From: Bombyx mori
Lineage: Eukaryota; Arthropoda; Insecta; Lepidoptera; Bombycidae
Direction: 5' to 3'
Length of the DNA: 64,000 bases
NCBI RefSeq assembly: GCF_030269925.1
Contig: NC_085117.1
Location: 3,162,001 to 3,226,000 of the forward strand
Shown here: positions 1 through 12,120 of the stretch, piece by piece
Numbering within the stretch: the stretch's first letter is position 1
How the letters are laid out: every line of letters starts with the position of its first letter
Notes under the pieces: generated by a model
The model's database searches: none
Seen by the model: only the letters and a program-made list of their open reading frames with translations
What the model was told of the DNA's origin: nothing
Program-made: the position numbers and the translations under genes

Positions 1-5
1 TGTAG

Positions 6-589
<584 letters not shown>

Positions 590-885
590 TAAATGGTATT
601 TAAAGTGAAGTTTGATGAAGAAAGTTTAAATGGAATGAGTTTCTGCAATACTTCTGCAGCTAGACCACAACGAAGCTCAGTGTTAGGCAACTATGGATAT
701 CACCTTCCATAATATGTTTACCTAAAAACATCCAATTATTGTTCCAAATCCATAGGACAATTTAGGCTTTCTTCATTATTGAACTTGTATAGATATATGC
801 AAATGGACATTTTTTCTATAGTTTAAGATAAGGTTTTCTATATTTTTGTCAATAAAAGAAAATTGTCATGTTATATCTAAATAGT
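590..885 (+). other. NUDT21 3' UTR with poly(A) signal
   Basis: AT-rich sequence after the TGA. A canonical AATAAA lies at 851-856, and a UGUA element (TGTA, 786-789) lies about 65 bases upstream of it, the usual place for a CFIm site. The cleavage position is inferred. Confidence 0.6.
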
Positions 886-1149
886 TATGTGCGACAGAAA
901 ATATCTGAAGTGAGTGTTGTTATTAAGAGATGCATAAGATGTTGCAGGGACCGGTATGGATCTTGAGATTTCCCAGAAGAGTCGTATTGTTTTATAACTT
1001 GGGGGACTTGGGACAATGTGTACAAAAGGGGTTCCTTAATTTTTTTGACAACTTCAATTTGACAATTTATTTGTTTTTTAACTGCAGTCATGATTTATAT
1101 AACTTTGATTTGCTTTAAAAATACCTTCATACTTCAGTGTGTTTGAAGA

Positions 1150-1560
1150 TCTTATGCCTTTAGAACTGCTAGCTCACAGATATTTGTTGAGGGATATGCA
1201 GAGAAGGGACTTCATTTAATGAACGAATTGTTGAGTTGTCACCATTCTCTCATTCCCAAACTTGGAGCATCAGAAAGAGATAAATTCACCAGCGTTCAGA
1301 CCACACTCAGCATCCAAGATCCAAGCTGTTCTTTGTCCTCTTAAATTGACTCAGTTGCAGACTGCATACCAATCTGATTATTCGCAATTATGAATTAGGT
1401 CAGCTGTTATGATGCAATTTAGACCTTACAGCTCAAGAAATAAAACAGCAGTTTGATTTAATGCTAAATGGCACTGGAGCTAGTTTTGACATCAAGGCCA
1501 CACGTCAAACTGACCATGACCTAATATGTAATTTCCGAATGCTGAACTTAGTCTAATTTA
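1150..1560 (+). pseudogene. Decayed coding-like stretch, unidentified
   Basis: About 50 codons are open around 1185-1345 (reading through GYAEKGLHLMNELLSCHHS). A second open stretch in another frame at about 1412-1555 reads through LDLTAQEIKQQFDLMLNGTG. Composition is protein-like, but the frames are broken and no splice sites join them. This could be a degraded retrocopy or exon remnant. I do not recognise the family. Confidence 0.3.
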
Positions 1561-1738
1561 ATGCCGATTCATTAAAATTTTAATTGAAAGTTAACTTGAA
1601 GAAACTTTGTAACTAATAATATGTATTTTAATATTAAGCGTATTTGACTAAAACTTATGTAACACAATTTTTACAGGTTGTTTCATTTTGTACCTGAAGA
1701 AAGAAGACTGTTTTAGTTTCTAAGTTGTATATATATAC

Positions 1739-1920
1739 ATACAGGGTGTAGTTCTAAAATATTTTGTTTTTTGTAGATTTAAGTGATTATCAAGCTTATA
1801 TTGAGGGAGTGCCTAATCTCGAGTGAAATTTTTCGATAATAATTCTTATTGTCTGAATTATGTTAGAAAAAGCCAATAATACCGGTACAAGGAAGTACAG
1901 CACACCCTGTATTTGTTAAA
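1739..1920. repeat. Short inverted-repeat element (MITE candidate)
   Basis: ACAGGGTGT at about 1741 is mirrored by ACACCCTGT ending near 1918, giving a roughly 180-bp AT-rich element with 9-bp termini. No coding content. Confidence 0.4.
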
Positions 1921-2821
1921 ATGCTAGGTTTTGCTTGACATGTGATTAGTATTCAAAAGAAGTTAAGTGCTAAACATTCTGATTTATGTATTCTCATTTT
2001 CGAAAATTCATAAAAAAAAATCACACGCTGTATATTTAAAGCACTTTGAGATTTTCACTAATTTTGTTAAACAAAATCGTCATGAATAAGTAATATCTGT
2101 CTAAAAAGTGATAATTCGTACTATGAGAAAGTGGTTTACTGTGAACGTCAAAGAATAATTTGTTGTCTGTGATATTGACTGTGATATTTGAACTGTTTTT
2201 ATTTAGTTATTGCTGTTGTCGGACTATAAGTGATTCAATTGGGAAATTAAGGGTTAGATAAAGTTGACAGCGGGTCCTAAAACTGGATTAGGGCTGCTAA
2301 AGATAGACAACAATGTAAGTAAGACGTTTGAGGAGGCCTATGCCTTCCTATGCCGATAGGCAATAAATGAAATGAGAGATATTCTGTAAATTTTAAAAAC
2401 TTAAATTAACAGTCCTAATAGTCCAGAAAAAGGGCTCATTGATTGTTTGATTGAAACGATTTAAGTACATTGTGAACAAATTGACTTTGGTAATGTCGAT
2501 TAAATCATAATGCTATACGTTCAAAGAAGTATCCGCAGCGAATCTTGGATGGTTTGTGTTAATTAATTTGCTAAGATTAACTATTGAAGCCATTTGTATG
2601 TTTCCGAGGAAGTTTAACTGACTACTCTTGTAGTCCCATTATACTTTAAGAGATGAGTCTCCATACTTTCTTCTGATTTCTCGAGTCTTAGAAATAGTTA
2701 AAATTGAAAACTCTCTTAAAAACCGCCAAAGCGCGGGTTAATTTTGCGTTTTTATTGAAATTGAAGTAAAGAGCTGTTTTTTTTACTTTTTTAATTGGAA
2801 ATTTGACGGTAGTCTACAGAA
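1921..2821. other. AT-rich intergenic DNA, nothing recognised
   Basis: No sustained reading frame, repeat family or RNA gene was seen here. Confidence 0.5.
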
Positions 2822-3070
2822 CGATGCCTCCAATGAACACTACTCTAACTCCAAATTCGTAGGTTTACAGGAGGAGCGTTTAAACGAAAAAAGTTGATAA
2901 AATTTTTATTATTGCAGATATATTTATGGTTTTTTCTTGTGTGACTAGCTGATTTACTCTTGCTTCGAACTCCATCAATAATGAATTCGTAATACTTTTA
3001 AAATAGTGAAGCGATTTGCGTGAAAAACGAAAATTTCATAATTTTGAGTTAGTGTTCATTGGAGGCATCG
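2822..3070. repeat. MITE with about 25-bp terminal inverted repeats
   Basis: The left end CGATGCCTCCAATGAACACT (from 2822) is repeated in inverse orientation at 3046-3070. The roughly 249-bp interior is AT-rich and non-coding. Confidence 0.6.
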
Positions 3071-3359
3071 AGAATGCATCGATGAATTCATTTCAAACGC
3101 TCGTCACCGTGAAAACTGTCAAGTATTCGAAACTTCACCAATAGTGAATTGCTATTTTATATAAAACGCGAAGTGAAACCGTAATTCAAGTCAGGTGCTA
3201 CCGCGATTGCTCTAGACCACCTTAACCACTACACAAGATTGAAGGTTACGATTTAAGACTTGATACGCTCCAGATACGTTCATATGGACCTATCTGATCT
3301 ACTTAGGCAGGAATAGCACAGGTAGGTAGCCGTACTTATCAAAAATAGCATTGGTCCTC

Positions 3360-3566
3360 GAAGTTTTGCGCCGGATCCTCTCGGCGGGTCGCGTTTCTGA
3401 TTCAATAGTAGATGCATTCGCGAAGCAGCCGTCGCGTCGTTGAGGTGTTTGGTCTCCTGCCGAGGCACTCGAGCTGCTGTTAGTAAATCTCACCCCTCCC
3501 CGCTGAGCCCGCGCTCCTTCACCTGCCCTGGCGACGCTGGAGAGGCCTTCGGGCCACCAGTGTGCT
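3360..3566 (+). mobile_element. LINE 3' end, family B (jockey-like)
   Basis: Matches the copy at 24795-25315: the GGATCCTCTCGGCGGGTCGC stretch, then TTCGCGAAGCAGC, then GGCCACCAGT. 5'-truncated, non-coding remnant. Confidence 0.65.
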
Positions 3567-3571
3567 TAGTC

Positions 3572-3718
3572 TTTAACGTTCTAGATAGCGTAAAAGTTAA
3601 CTCGAATTTGTATGCAGTTGGAACAGCGCCCCTAGCGGCAAACGGACGCAAACATCGAACTCCATACAAAGAGTTAACTTTTACGCTATCGAAACCGTTA
3701 AAAACCCCTCACTAAGCA
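3572..3718. repeat. MITE, family M1 (copy 1)
   Basis: Terminal inverted repeats contain TAGCGTAAAAGTTAACTC and its complement, and the core reads GTTGGAACAGCGCCCCTAGC. Two further copies lie at 19260-19545 and 43990-44133. This one lies about 190 bp upstream of the astacin-like start codon. Confidence 0.7.
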
Positions 3719-3909
3719 CACAGTTTTCCTTCCATTCAAATAAAGTTGAGCAGTGCACCAGACATAATTAAATATTTGGCCACGTTTGATACCATTGGAG
3801 TGCAAGTACTCGATTTTCAATTTGATGGTAATTTCAATTATTGAATAAAAAGTAATCGTAAAATTTTATCAACATTTTTTTATTGCATTGAATGTAGGAA
3901 AATTGAGAA

Positions 3910-6900
3910 ATGCTGTTTGCATTGTTAGTTTGGTTTGATTATTTGGGCTTGGGAAGAGGGGAGTTATGGCCAAACGGGGTAGTTCATTATGCGATCAATA
4001 ATAAAGACTATGGTAAGTAGAAGAGAGGTAATATATATCGGTCCTTCTTCACGTAGTGTTGACGTCTCATCGTAAAAACCTACGAGATCCCTCAACGCAT
4101 TGCAAGAACTAGCGAATTGAATTCGCAGTCTTTGTTTCTTTTTCCCGTATCTCCTCGGCTATAACAGGTGCGCACTTCTTTTTATTACCCATGTCACGAC
4201 CTAGTTTACAAAATACTGTTACGCGCTGGGACTCGGGATAAATAAAGCTTTCACCGAAGTACAGATTAAAACTATTCAACACTTAGAGCACATGGAACAC
4301 TTTAAAATTCGCAATTCACTTCTTCCGCTTCGAGTAGAACCGCCTACTAACTGCCTTCGTGTCGATACGACAACTCTACAATTATCGAGGTCATTCCCGA
4401 TACGACGAGTCGTTCCAACTTCCAATATGTGTTTCCGCTATTTGATAATAGATGGCGTTACACTTTCGAGCGTTCTCGGTTTTGCTGGTTCTTTGAATAT
4501 TTGTTTCTGTTATTTGATAACAGATGGCGTGACTACCGGCGTAACAATACGTTCAGTACGGTTGTCGGTCGTCGAAGGAATTGTCACCCATATTGTGGAA
4601 GAGAAATGCCTTACCGCACAAAATCGCATTGCAGTAATTCGTGTCGCAGTTTTGTATATTGTGTGTAATTCCACAAACAATCGTCAACTAAATTCCTAAT
4701 TTTTTTTCGAACATTGCGAGACTCGCATTTGCACTGGCAGAGAGTGTAGTTTTATTAAGCCACATTAACTTAATGTCTCGCTTGTTGTACACCCACTAGT
4801 TGTTAGTATTGCCATCAAAAAAAGGACCGCTAAGAAAAACAAAAAACGAATTTTAAACTTTATTTCAGATTTACATTCACAAGATATTATAATATCAACA
4901 TTAACGGATATCCAAAAAGAGATATGTGTTAAATTCTTTAATACTCCATCGAATTACAATATATCTGACGGTAAAATACTGTACATCAACAACCAGGACA
5001 GACGGAAGACATGTCAAAATGAGAGATATGATTACACGAAGAGTGTCGTGGTAAAATGAACTTTCATTATAATCCTCTTTTTTTTTTCTGGCTTTTGTTA
5101 CTTATATTTAATAACAACTTTGCCAACGTCAGATGGTGGAGGTATCAACATAATTGTACCAAAACATTTGAGTAAATGAAGGCATGAATGGAATGTCATT
5201 TGCAAATCATTTAATACAGTTTAACCTCTGGTCCAGTACGAAGACTTTTTGCGATGCCACTGGTAGTTTTCCAATTACAGAGCATAATGCGACTCAGTGA
5301 CGCACAATGCCGAATTATGCTGAAGCTTAATTGGAACGTGAATTAGTTTTCAAATGCATCAGCAGAGTGCACTAAGTTAGCACAGTTTTAATTAACATTG
5401 ATTATTTCTAAGAAACTACGACGAAACTAAAGCCTTACAATTTTTTTCAACATTAAATAATATTACTAACGATAATATAAACAAAATTTCGATCAATGCC
5501 AACTTAAAGAAAAAACACTTGTCAATTTTCTGTCACTGAGTCGGTATCGATTGCGAGTATCACGCGAGAGCAGTACTTTTGAGAGTGCTCGATTGTGCGA
5601 AGCGTTGCTGTAGTTGGAACATTCAACGTTGAGCATTATGCCGCATAATGCGCTCTTGTGCTGTAATTGGAAAACTACCACTGTTGCCAGTTTTTTTTTA
5701 AATAGTCAATTTAATACTCACTATGTGAAAAAAACGGATCGGAATGAGATAAAGTTGATTGAAATTGTTGTGTTTTGTAAAAGCGGTTTTTCTTTTCTTA
5801 GAAACATCCAGTTCGACAGTGATTTGTATTTTGTCAATGATAATGAAGGTTAGCCCTTCGTCTACATTTAAAAGAAATGCAATTTGAAAAAGAAATTGGG
5901 AAACTATTGTTGATTATTTCACACCCGTCATTAAAAAGAATTATTTTTAAAAGATCTTAACGGCTTACAAAAAAAAAAAAAACTCAATTCAAATGCTACT
6001 TTCAGAACATGCAGATCGGTTACAAATGTCTTAATCGAAGGGAAATTTCTAGAATTGTGATTGACATGCTCAAAGCTAGCATTGAGGGAACGAGTAAGTT
6101 CCAATTATGATTTTTAAAAAATTGGCTGATATACATATTATAGAATAGGAACTGTTGTTTATATGCTACAATAATTGAATATTGTAATTTCGATAGAATC
6201 CAGTAAATGACGTAATTAAACGACGGTTACACGGACATACGGATTCATCTGATGCACTATACGTTATTATTAGATCCCTGCAGCTGTAGCACTAAGAGAA
6301 GGCATGAACCTGCTAACAGTACTGCATACAACTTAACCCTTACATCGACCCGTTCAGGATCTCCCCGGATTTCCTCAGCTGGTCGCGACTGGCATCAGGT
6401 CACTAGTAATCCTTTCTTCCTAAAAAAAGATGTTCACAAAGAATCTGACGGCAGCGTTCTTAGAGGATTCTACCAGTAAGATGCAATCGTGTCGTACTTC
6501 TGTCGCATATGTTCGATTTGAACGGTTGGGTGTGGAAATTACTACGAAAGGGAAGATCTCCCATCGAGCGAGTGATGTTGCTCGGTAGACCGACGGTTCA
6601 AATGCTTTTTTTTTTAAGTCTAAGCTGATAACCTTGAGAAGCTATATCAGCCTAAGCGAATGTGTAGGCGAGCTCGCGGGGCTCAAACCGGGAGTGTTGC
6701 TAACACTGGCCCTAGCAAGAGCAGTGTTTCGCAGAATCTACCACCGGATCGGAAACGCGACCCACTGAGAAGATCGGGCGAGAAACTCAGTGGGCTGTGT
6801 CTATGGGTTAATTTACTCGTCGAGCCCTTCCTCGCAAGCGACGGATTCGGTGAGGACGGTGAACGGTGCTTGGGGTACCTAAAAGCACCGTTAGTGGATC

Positions 6901-9900
6901 GGTTGGAACCGAAATGAGGTGTCTAGGGCGACGTTCACTGTTTACTATAACCTCGCACCAATCCCTATTCAATAATGTTCATGTTTTGATGTATTTATTT
7001 AATGTTTCAGTGTTACCAATTAACAGTTTCGACTTGATGAAAAGATTTCAAGAGAAGGTTTGTTATTAAGAATGTTATTTAGTTAAAGTAATTTAAAAAT
7101 ACTCCCTTAAAAAAACATGGCATAGATTTATTTTAGGCTTCATTAGTTTTACTGTGCTAATGTGTTTCGAGAAAGCAACATGTCATGCATTTGCACGCAT
7201 CGTTCATTCATTATCTTAAGCCTTCGTCAAACAGAACGCGTACTTAGCGCGCGTCAGAGCGCTAAACTAACGCCGCGCTATGACGCGCGCTAATTACGCA
7301 TTCTGTTTGACGAAGCCTTTAGTATCCAGCTGTGAGTCGCAAATTGCAACTCGAATACCCATCGAATCAGCAAATTGCAGCATAGCAAATACGATATGAA
7401 TATAGCAGTTGCAGACGAAGTGTGATGTTTTTTATTTTTTTTATTGCTTATGTGAGTGGACATGCTCACGGCCCACGTGGTCGCCGGTGCCCATAGATAT
7501 CTACAACGTAAATGCCGCCACCTACCTTGAGACATGAATTCTAAAGCCTCGGTTTTTACAGTACAACAGCTGCCCCACCCTTCAAACCGAAACGCCTTAC
7601 TGCTTCACAGCAGAAACAGGCAGGGTGGTGGTACTATCCCGTGCCGACTCACAAGATGTCCCACCACCAGTAATTAGTGTGCCGAGTTGAACAAAATAAT
7701 ACACTTAACAACTAGATTATAACTTGGCGCCATCTTTGAAATTACACCACTTACGACGGTGGCGCTACCATAATACCTCGCTTTTCGACGAACGCTTTAT
7801 AGACAAGATTTGAACTTTATAGTCACGTGTCACTTTGGAGAATGGTAGATGTATTGTGTTATCTATACACTCCGCTAGCTCCATAATGCATATAGAGGGT
7901 AGAAGTAAGGAGAGCACCATTTCGGTGTATTAAAAAATGTCAGCTAAAAGGGAGACAAATAAGGTAGCGCCACAGTAGTAAGTGGTAAGATTTAAAAAAC
8001 AGCTACAAAAAGTACCACACTTCACTCTGTTTAAAACTGCTCTAATCTTAACATATTCACTTCCTAGACTAGCGCTATTTCGGTGAGTCTTCGAGCAATA
8101 ACTTACTGTTTACAGGTGGACACTTTTTCAACTTGTCTCCTAAACAAGATAGTGCTCCTTACTTTTACCCTTCTTAAATACTGGTAGGTTTAATAAAAAA
8201 AAACAAAAAAAATGTGAGCCGTCACGGGACGCCTGGCAGATGTGAAACATCGACATTATTTTGTAAAAGTAATATGCAGAAAAGAACAGATTGTGATAGG
8301 AACTAAATATGTCATAATGATAAAATAAAATATTACGATTTTTTTTTTCAGATAACGATGACTATTTATTGAATAAACATTTATTTTCATTAAATACAAA
8401 AATTTACGACCAGATCGAGTGGGAGAGAATCGCACAGTCGATTGCGCATGGCGACGCGTCGTCACACCGTACACACTACTGCATATAGACTATATATAAA
8501 CCATCATATAGCGTGGCAACGCGTCGCCACGCCAGAAATCGGCTTTACGTGCGGCTATAGATGTTTCACATCAATAAAGAATTTTCACATACTTCAATAT
8601 TTCAATCGTTTTTTTTTTTATAGGACACCAATCCGACCTCTACGAAGTTGCTATCATCAAAAGATCGAAATTACATAAACGCTCATTACCACCACGAGTG
8701 CAGTGCATTAACGCAGCTTCCGGCGGTCGAAACGCGGCGTTTTTTCACGAACATAGTAATGAATAAAGACAGCGAAATGTATTATTCGAACAAAGTTTGG
8801 CCTCTCGGAATTGTTATGTACGGAGTCGAAAAGAAATTGCGTGGGTATTTTTTGTTAATGATGAGCTTACTCAGATTCACACCCTTCTCTTGCATATCCT
8901 CTATTCTTTGGCGAATGCGAACCGATACTGAGATCACTTTGTAATTCGGATTACGCGCGCAAAAATTAATATTCTAACATTTAATCAGTATTCGGATACT
9001 GATTAAATGTTAGAATATTAATTTTTATTTCATACATAAAACTACCTCTCAACAAAACAATTACCTCTCGTTTTAAACTGAAAACTAGCACTGTTGGGCT
9101 TTGAAACTTGATTACTTTTTTTTTAATTTGATAAACGGACTTTGTCATGCCTAGATCATGTTAACAAACTGCAGTCATGTATTTCCAGATATTCTTGAAG
9201 TATTGAAGTATGTAGTTCGAGTGGGCGTGAAATCGTTTGCCGATTTCGGTTACAAATTAAAAAAAACATTCTATTGTTTATTCAATGAGTTTCTTAGTTC
9301 TGGAATAGGGGACTTTTTGGCGGGAACGTGAGGACCGAAGTTGTGTGAATTGTTAAAAATTTTCTATTTAGTGTCTTCAGGTTTAAATGTGTAATAACGG
9401 TGGTTTATTAACTGTTTAATATCTGTGAAAGTGCACAAATGTGTCAAAATGAAACAAAGCCGCTGGACGAAGCTTCTCGGGATCCTCCAAAAAGATTATA
9501 TTTCATCCCATATCATCTCATCTCATTTAATTTCATGCCAATTGATTAATGTTCCAAATTAATTATTTCACTTCATATTATCATTTTACATACACAAAAT
9601 ATATATAAAAGGTTGTATGGTATGCCTGAAAACCAAAAAAGCCTTGCCTTTCCAGTTTGAAAAATAGAACTACTACTGCACTGTAGAATGGGCAACGGAA
9701 TATTAACCAAATGTTTCTTTAAACGTTTTCAGGCAACACTCGCTACTATTTAGCTATAAAATTCGCCATGGTCAACATTCAAATAGCGACGTGCGTTATA
9801 TTTCGTGAGATCGACGATAGAGATGAATTACTACCGAAGAACTTACTGTGGTTCTCCACTGAGGGTAATGATATGCCCGCTTTAGGTTTTATGGAGGGGA

Positions 9901-12120
9901 ATCAGGTTTGATTCGTGTATTTAATTTCTTTGACTAGCTTAATAGATTCGCGAAGTGACAAGTCGTTTTGATGTTTTATGAGGAGTGCTCTGAGGAACCG
10001 TTCGAGATGATACGTTGGTTGTTTTTATACCATAGTTACTTTCCGCCACCCAAACAGAGTTCATGATACCTAGAACCACTGCGTTCAGGCACAGCGCGTC
10101 TCTGATTATATTCATTGCCGCGTAATATACAATCTAGAATTAACTCCTCTCAATAGTGCTTCCAACGCGCTGAGATGTTTTTATTCGAACAAGCCTTGAG
10201 AAGAATCTTCCGCTGTAGGCAGCGGCTTGGCTTTGCTAATATCCATGAGCGACCGTGAATACCCACTACATTAGGTAAGTTGCAGGCTCGTTTGCATTTT
10301 TTTGCAAAATTCTGACTCAAAAAAAATTGTATTAAAAATGACACTTCCACAGACCATTTCATTGGAATCGGTTGCAAAGGGTGCACCTGGCCATACAGCC
10401 CACACTCTGAACGCGTTGTTAAGAGCTCTGGGCATCCCAATGATGTCCAATAGGCACGACAGAGACAATTTCGTCACCGTACTATGGAACCATATACAGA
10501 AAGGTAAAAATAGAATTCACGGTAAATTAAATCAACGTCACATTTCGTGCTTTTTGACGTAGGTACCACGCGCGTTTCTGCGTTAATACTTTGCAAAGGA
10601 ATCTTAAATTATAAGTTTAAGTCAGTTAAGTAGATAAAAGTCATTGAAGCTTGTACGTGAGTAAATCGCAATATAGGTGTATATTATTTATATATATTAT
10701 GTATGTATTATTTGATATACAATTCGAACTAGAAAAAATTGAACCATGGTAATGAATGGTAAAGGCTATTTGATTTAAGCGAAGTTTTTGTAACTTTACA
10801 TGAGAGCCATTTTAAGTAGAAAATTGTGGAAAAAATATGGTAACAAAAAAAATCTTCGATTAACGGCCGTCTGGTGTGACATGGTCACTACACAAGGGGG
10901 TCGCGGGTTCGAATCCCGCCATGGGAAGATATTTGTATGATAAATATAAATGTCTTTTCCAGAGTTTTTTTTTATTGCTTAGATGTGTGGACGAGCTCAC
11001 AGCCCACCTGATGTTAAGTGGTTACTGGAACCCATAGATATCTACAACGTAAATGCGCCACACACCTTGAGATATAGTTCTATGGTCTCAGTATAGTCAC
11101 AGCGGCTGCCCCACCCTTCAAACCGAAACGCATTACTGCTTCACGGCAGAAATAGGTTATGGATGTATATTAAATATATGTACGTATATAATAAAAATCA
11201 TACATTTATTTCCGTTATCTGGTACCTGTAACACAAGTTCTTTACGAACTTAGCACGGGACCAGTTAACGTGGCGTGATTGTTATTAAATATTATATTAT
11301 TTTTATTATTTGAATGGGGTAAACTCATTTGAAGTTCAATTAAAAACATCGTCTTCTTGATACTAATACCAAATAAAATGGACCTAATTACAAAGAAAAA
11401 TGTCGCGTATGAAGCGAAATATATTAATATTGTCACTCGCATTTTCTAATTAGAAGGCGAAGTAAATAATAAAATAACCTAACTTCCAAATTCCAAAACT
11501 GAACTATACCTGAAATAATAAAATGATGGGTTTTAATTCAATGTTAAGGTAAAGAACATTATTTCGAGAAAAGTCCGCCATCGGCAACGTTGACTGATCA
11601 AGATGGCGTCTATACAGCGTATTCGTTTGACAGCGCAACGCACGCTCCCGCCAATTTCATGTCCGAAGATTGTTCATTATCGGCCAAGACTATACTTCCT
11701 GTACAAGTAAGCAACTAACTATATAGGTCTTAAAAAAAATGTTTTCAAAAATTACATTTCTTTAATTACTAGACATTTTTTTCACTCAAGCCATATCTGT
11801 GATTTGCTTGGTAATTGAAAAGATATTTATTGTCGTCTCATCGTTTCCAGCACGCTTTTAATTACATAACATTTTGATTTGTTGAAAGATCGAAAATGAT
11901 TTATCCAGTTTTTCTACCCCACATATAAAGCAAAAATTACATTTTAGACTAATGTTAATCTGTTCTTATTTTTATGGTCATTTTATTGCAATTTTAGGAT
12001 CATCTATGGCAAAGGACGCTCATGATGGGTCACCGCCATGATTTGGCTCCGTGTGACACAGCCATAGTAAACAGCGTTTACAGAAACGAATGTCAGAAGA
12101 GGTCGATATCAAGTAATTAA
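3910..12120 (+). CDS. Tandem astacin-like protein with two degenerate (inactive) protease domains
   Basis: Nine exons: 3910-4012, 4869-5050, 6006-6093, 7011-7057, 8624-8840, 9733-9905, 10353-10503, 11555-11706 and 11998-12120. They total 411 codons with all phases consistent. The N-terminus (MLFALLVWFDYLGLG) looks like a weak signal peptide, and no propeptide is seen. Domain 1 starts at LWPNGVVHYAI (residues 19-29). Domain 2 starts at VWPLGIVMY (198-206) and runs to the end. Both follow the astacin layout: a helix with TCV.F or EICVKF, then the zinc-helix region, then the Met-turn region. The HExxHxxGxxH motif reads RIVIDMLKASI (111-121) in domain 1 and NALLRALGIPM (290-300) in domain 2. All zinc histidines and the catalytic Glu are therefore replaced, although the following RxDRD (304-308) survives in domain 2. 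The Met-turn SIMHY is INAHY in domain 1 and SATHA in domain 2. A binding or decoy role is inference. AATAAA lies at 12123. An upstream exon carrying a longer signal or pro-region cannot be excluded. Confidence 0.85.
4013..4868 (+). other. Astacin-like intron 1
   Basis: Mostly unassigned. A diverged direct duplication (TTGATAATAGATGGCGT near 4442 and TTGATAACAGATGGCGT near 4514) is the only structure seen. Confidence 0.5.
5258..5683. repeat. Terminal-inverted-repeat element in astacin-like intron 2
   Basis: Ends match over 23 bp: the left end begins CACTGGTAGTTTTCCAATTA and the right complement begins CAGTGGTAGTTTTCCAATTA. About 426 bp. The CAGTGG-type ends suggest a hAT-like MITE, but no clear 8-bp duplication was found. 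Confidence 0.55.
6290..6430 (+). mobile_element. Degraded LINE 3' remnant in astacin-like intron 3
   Basis: The segment with CCCCGGATTTCCTCAGCTGG and CACTAGTAATCC weakly resembles the family B LINE 3' end. Highly diverged. Confidence 0.35.
6600..6925 (-). mobile_element. LINE 3' end, family A (jockey-like)
   Basis: Reverse-strand copy in astacin-like intron 3. Contains GAGCTCGCGGGGCTCAAACC, ACCACCGGATCGGAAACGCG and the AGCACCGTTAGTGGATCGG coding tail seen in the longer copy at 45805-46620. 5'-truncated, with a poly(A)-type tract (seen as T's at 6608). Confidence 0.75.
7218..7321. repeat. Fold-back element with about 44-bp arms
   Basis: CTTCGTCAAACAGAACGCGT is mirrored by a stretch ending ATTCTGTTTGACGAAG. 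The GC-rich centre has GCGCGCGTCA and TGACGCGCGC. Lies in astacin-like intron 4. Confidence 0.65.
7425..7678 (-). mobile_element. Bm1 SINE, truncated, diverged
   Basis: Reverse orientation: T-rich tail, then TTATTGCTTATGTGAGTGGA, CCCACCCTTCAAACCGAAAC and CCACCACCAGTAATTA. The tRNA-like head is absent. Confidence 0.8.
7893..8181. repeat. Inverted-repeat element, family M2 (short copy)
   Basis: Begins GAGGGTAGAAGTAAGGAG and ends CTCCTTACTTTTACCC. The interior shares GTAGCGCCACAGTAGTAA with the longer copy at 22836-23401. Confidence 0.55.
8211..8580. repeat. Possible inverted-repeat or LTR-like element
   Basis: GATGTGAAACATC near 8239 is mirrored by GATGTTTCACATC near 8557. The interior has TATATATAA (about 8491) and AATAAAG. 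It could be a short LTR or a MITE. Weakly supported. Confidence 0.3.
8961..9026. repeat. Perfect 31-bp palindromic hairpin with TCGG loop
   Basis: Arms 8961-8991 and 8996-9026 are exact reverse complements (AAAAATTAATATTCTAACAT... and its complement) around a four-base loop, in intron 5 of the astacin-like gene. Confidence 0.9.
9303..9665 (+). repeat. Dispersed repeat, family A1
   Basis: Starts GACTTTTTGGCGGGAACGTG and continues GTGTAATAACGGTGGTTTA and AAACAAAGCCGCTGGACG. Other copies lie at 12391-12802, 17505-17890, 58030-58430 and 61123-61458. No terminal inverted repeat is evident, and the class is unknown. Confidence 0.65.
9960..10141 (+). mobile_element. Degraded LINE 3' fragment, family C (CR1-like)
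   Basis: Resembles the LINE at 25455-25860: ATGAGGAGTGCTCTGAGGAA, TTCGAGATGATAC, and ATACCTAGAACCACTGCG. Many stops. Confidence 0.45.
10866..10926 (+). repeat. tRNA-like SINE head with B-box
   Basis: Contains GGGTTCGAATCCCGCC, an RNA polymerase III B-box, after a degenerate A-box-like region. No acceptor-stem pairing was recognised, so it is a SINE head or tRNA pseudogene rather than a tRNA gene. Confidence 0.45.
10965..11158 (-). mobile_element. Bm1 SINE, truncated
   Basis: Poly-T then TTATTGCTTAGATGTGTGGA through CATTACTGCTTCACGGCAGA. 5'-truncated; lies in astacin-like intron 7. Confidence 0.85.

Noticed and set aside
5785..5838. Apparent exon (TTCTTAG...GAAG|GTTAGC) in astacin-like intron 2
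   Set aside because: No combination of its frames joins the neighbouring exons in phase. Direct joining of 4869-5050 to 6006-6093 is in phase and matches the homologous junction in domain 2.
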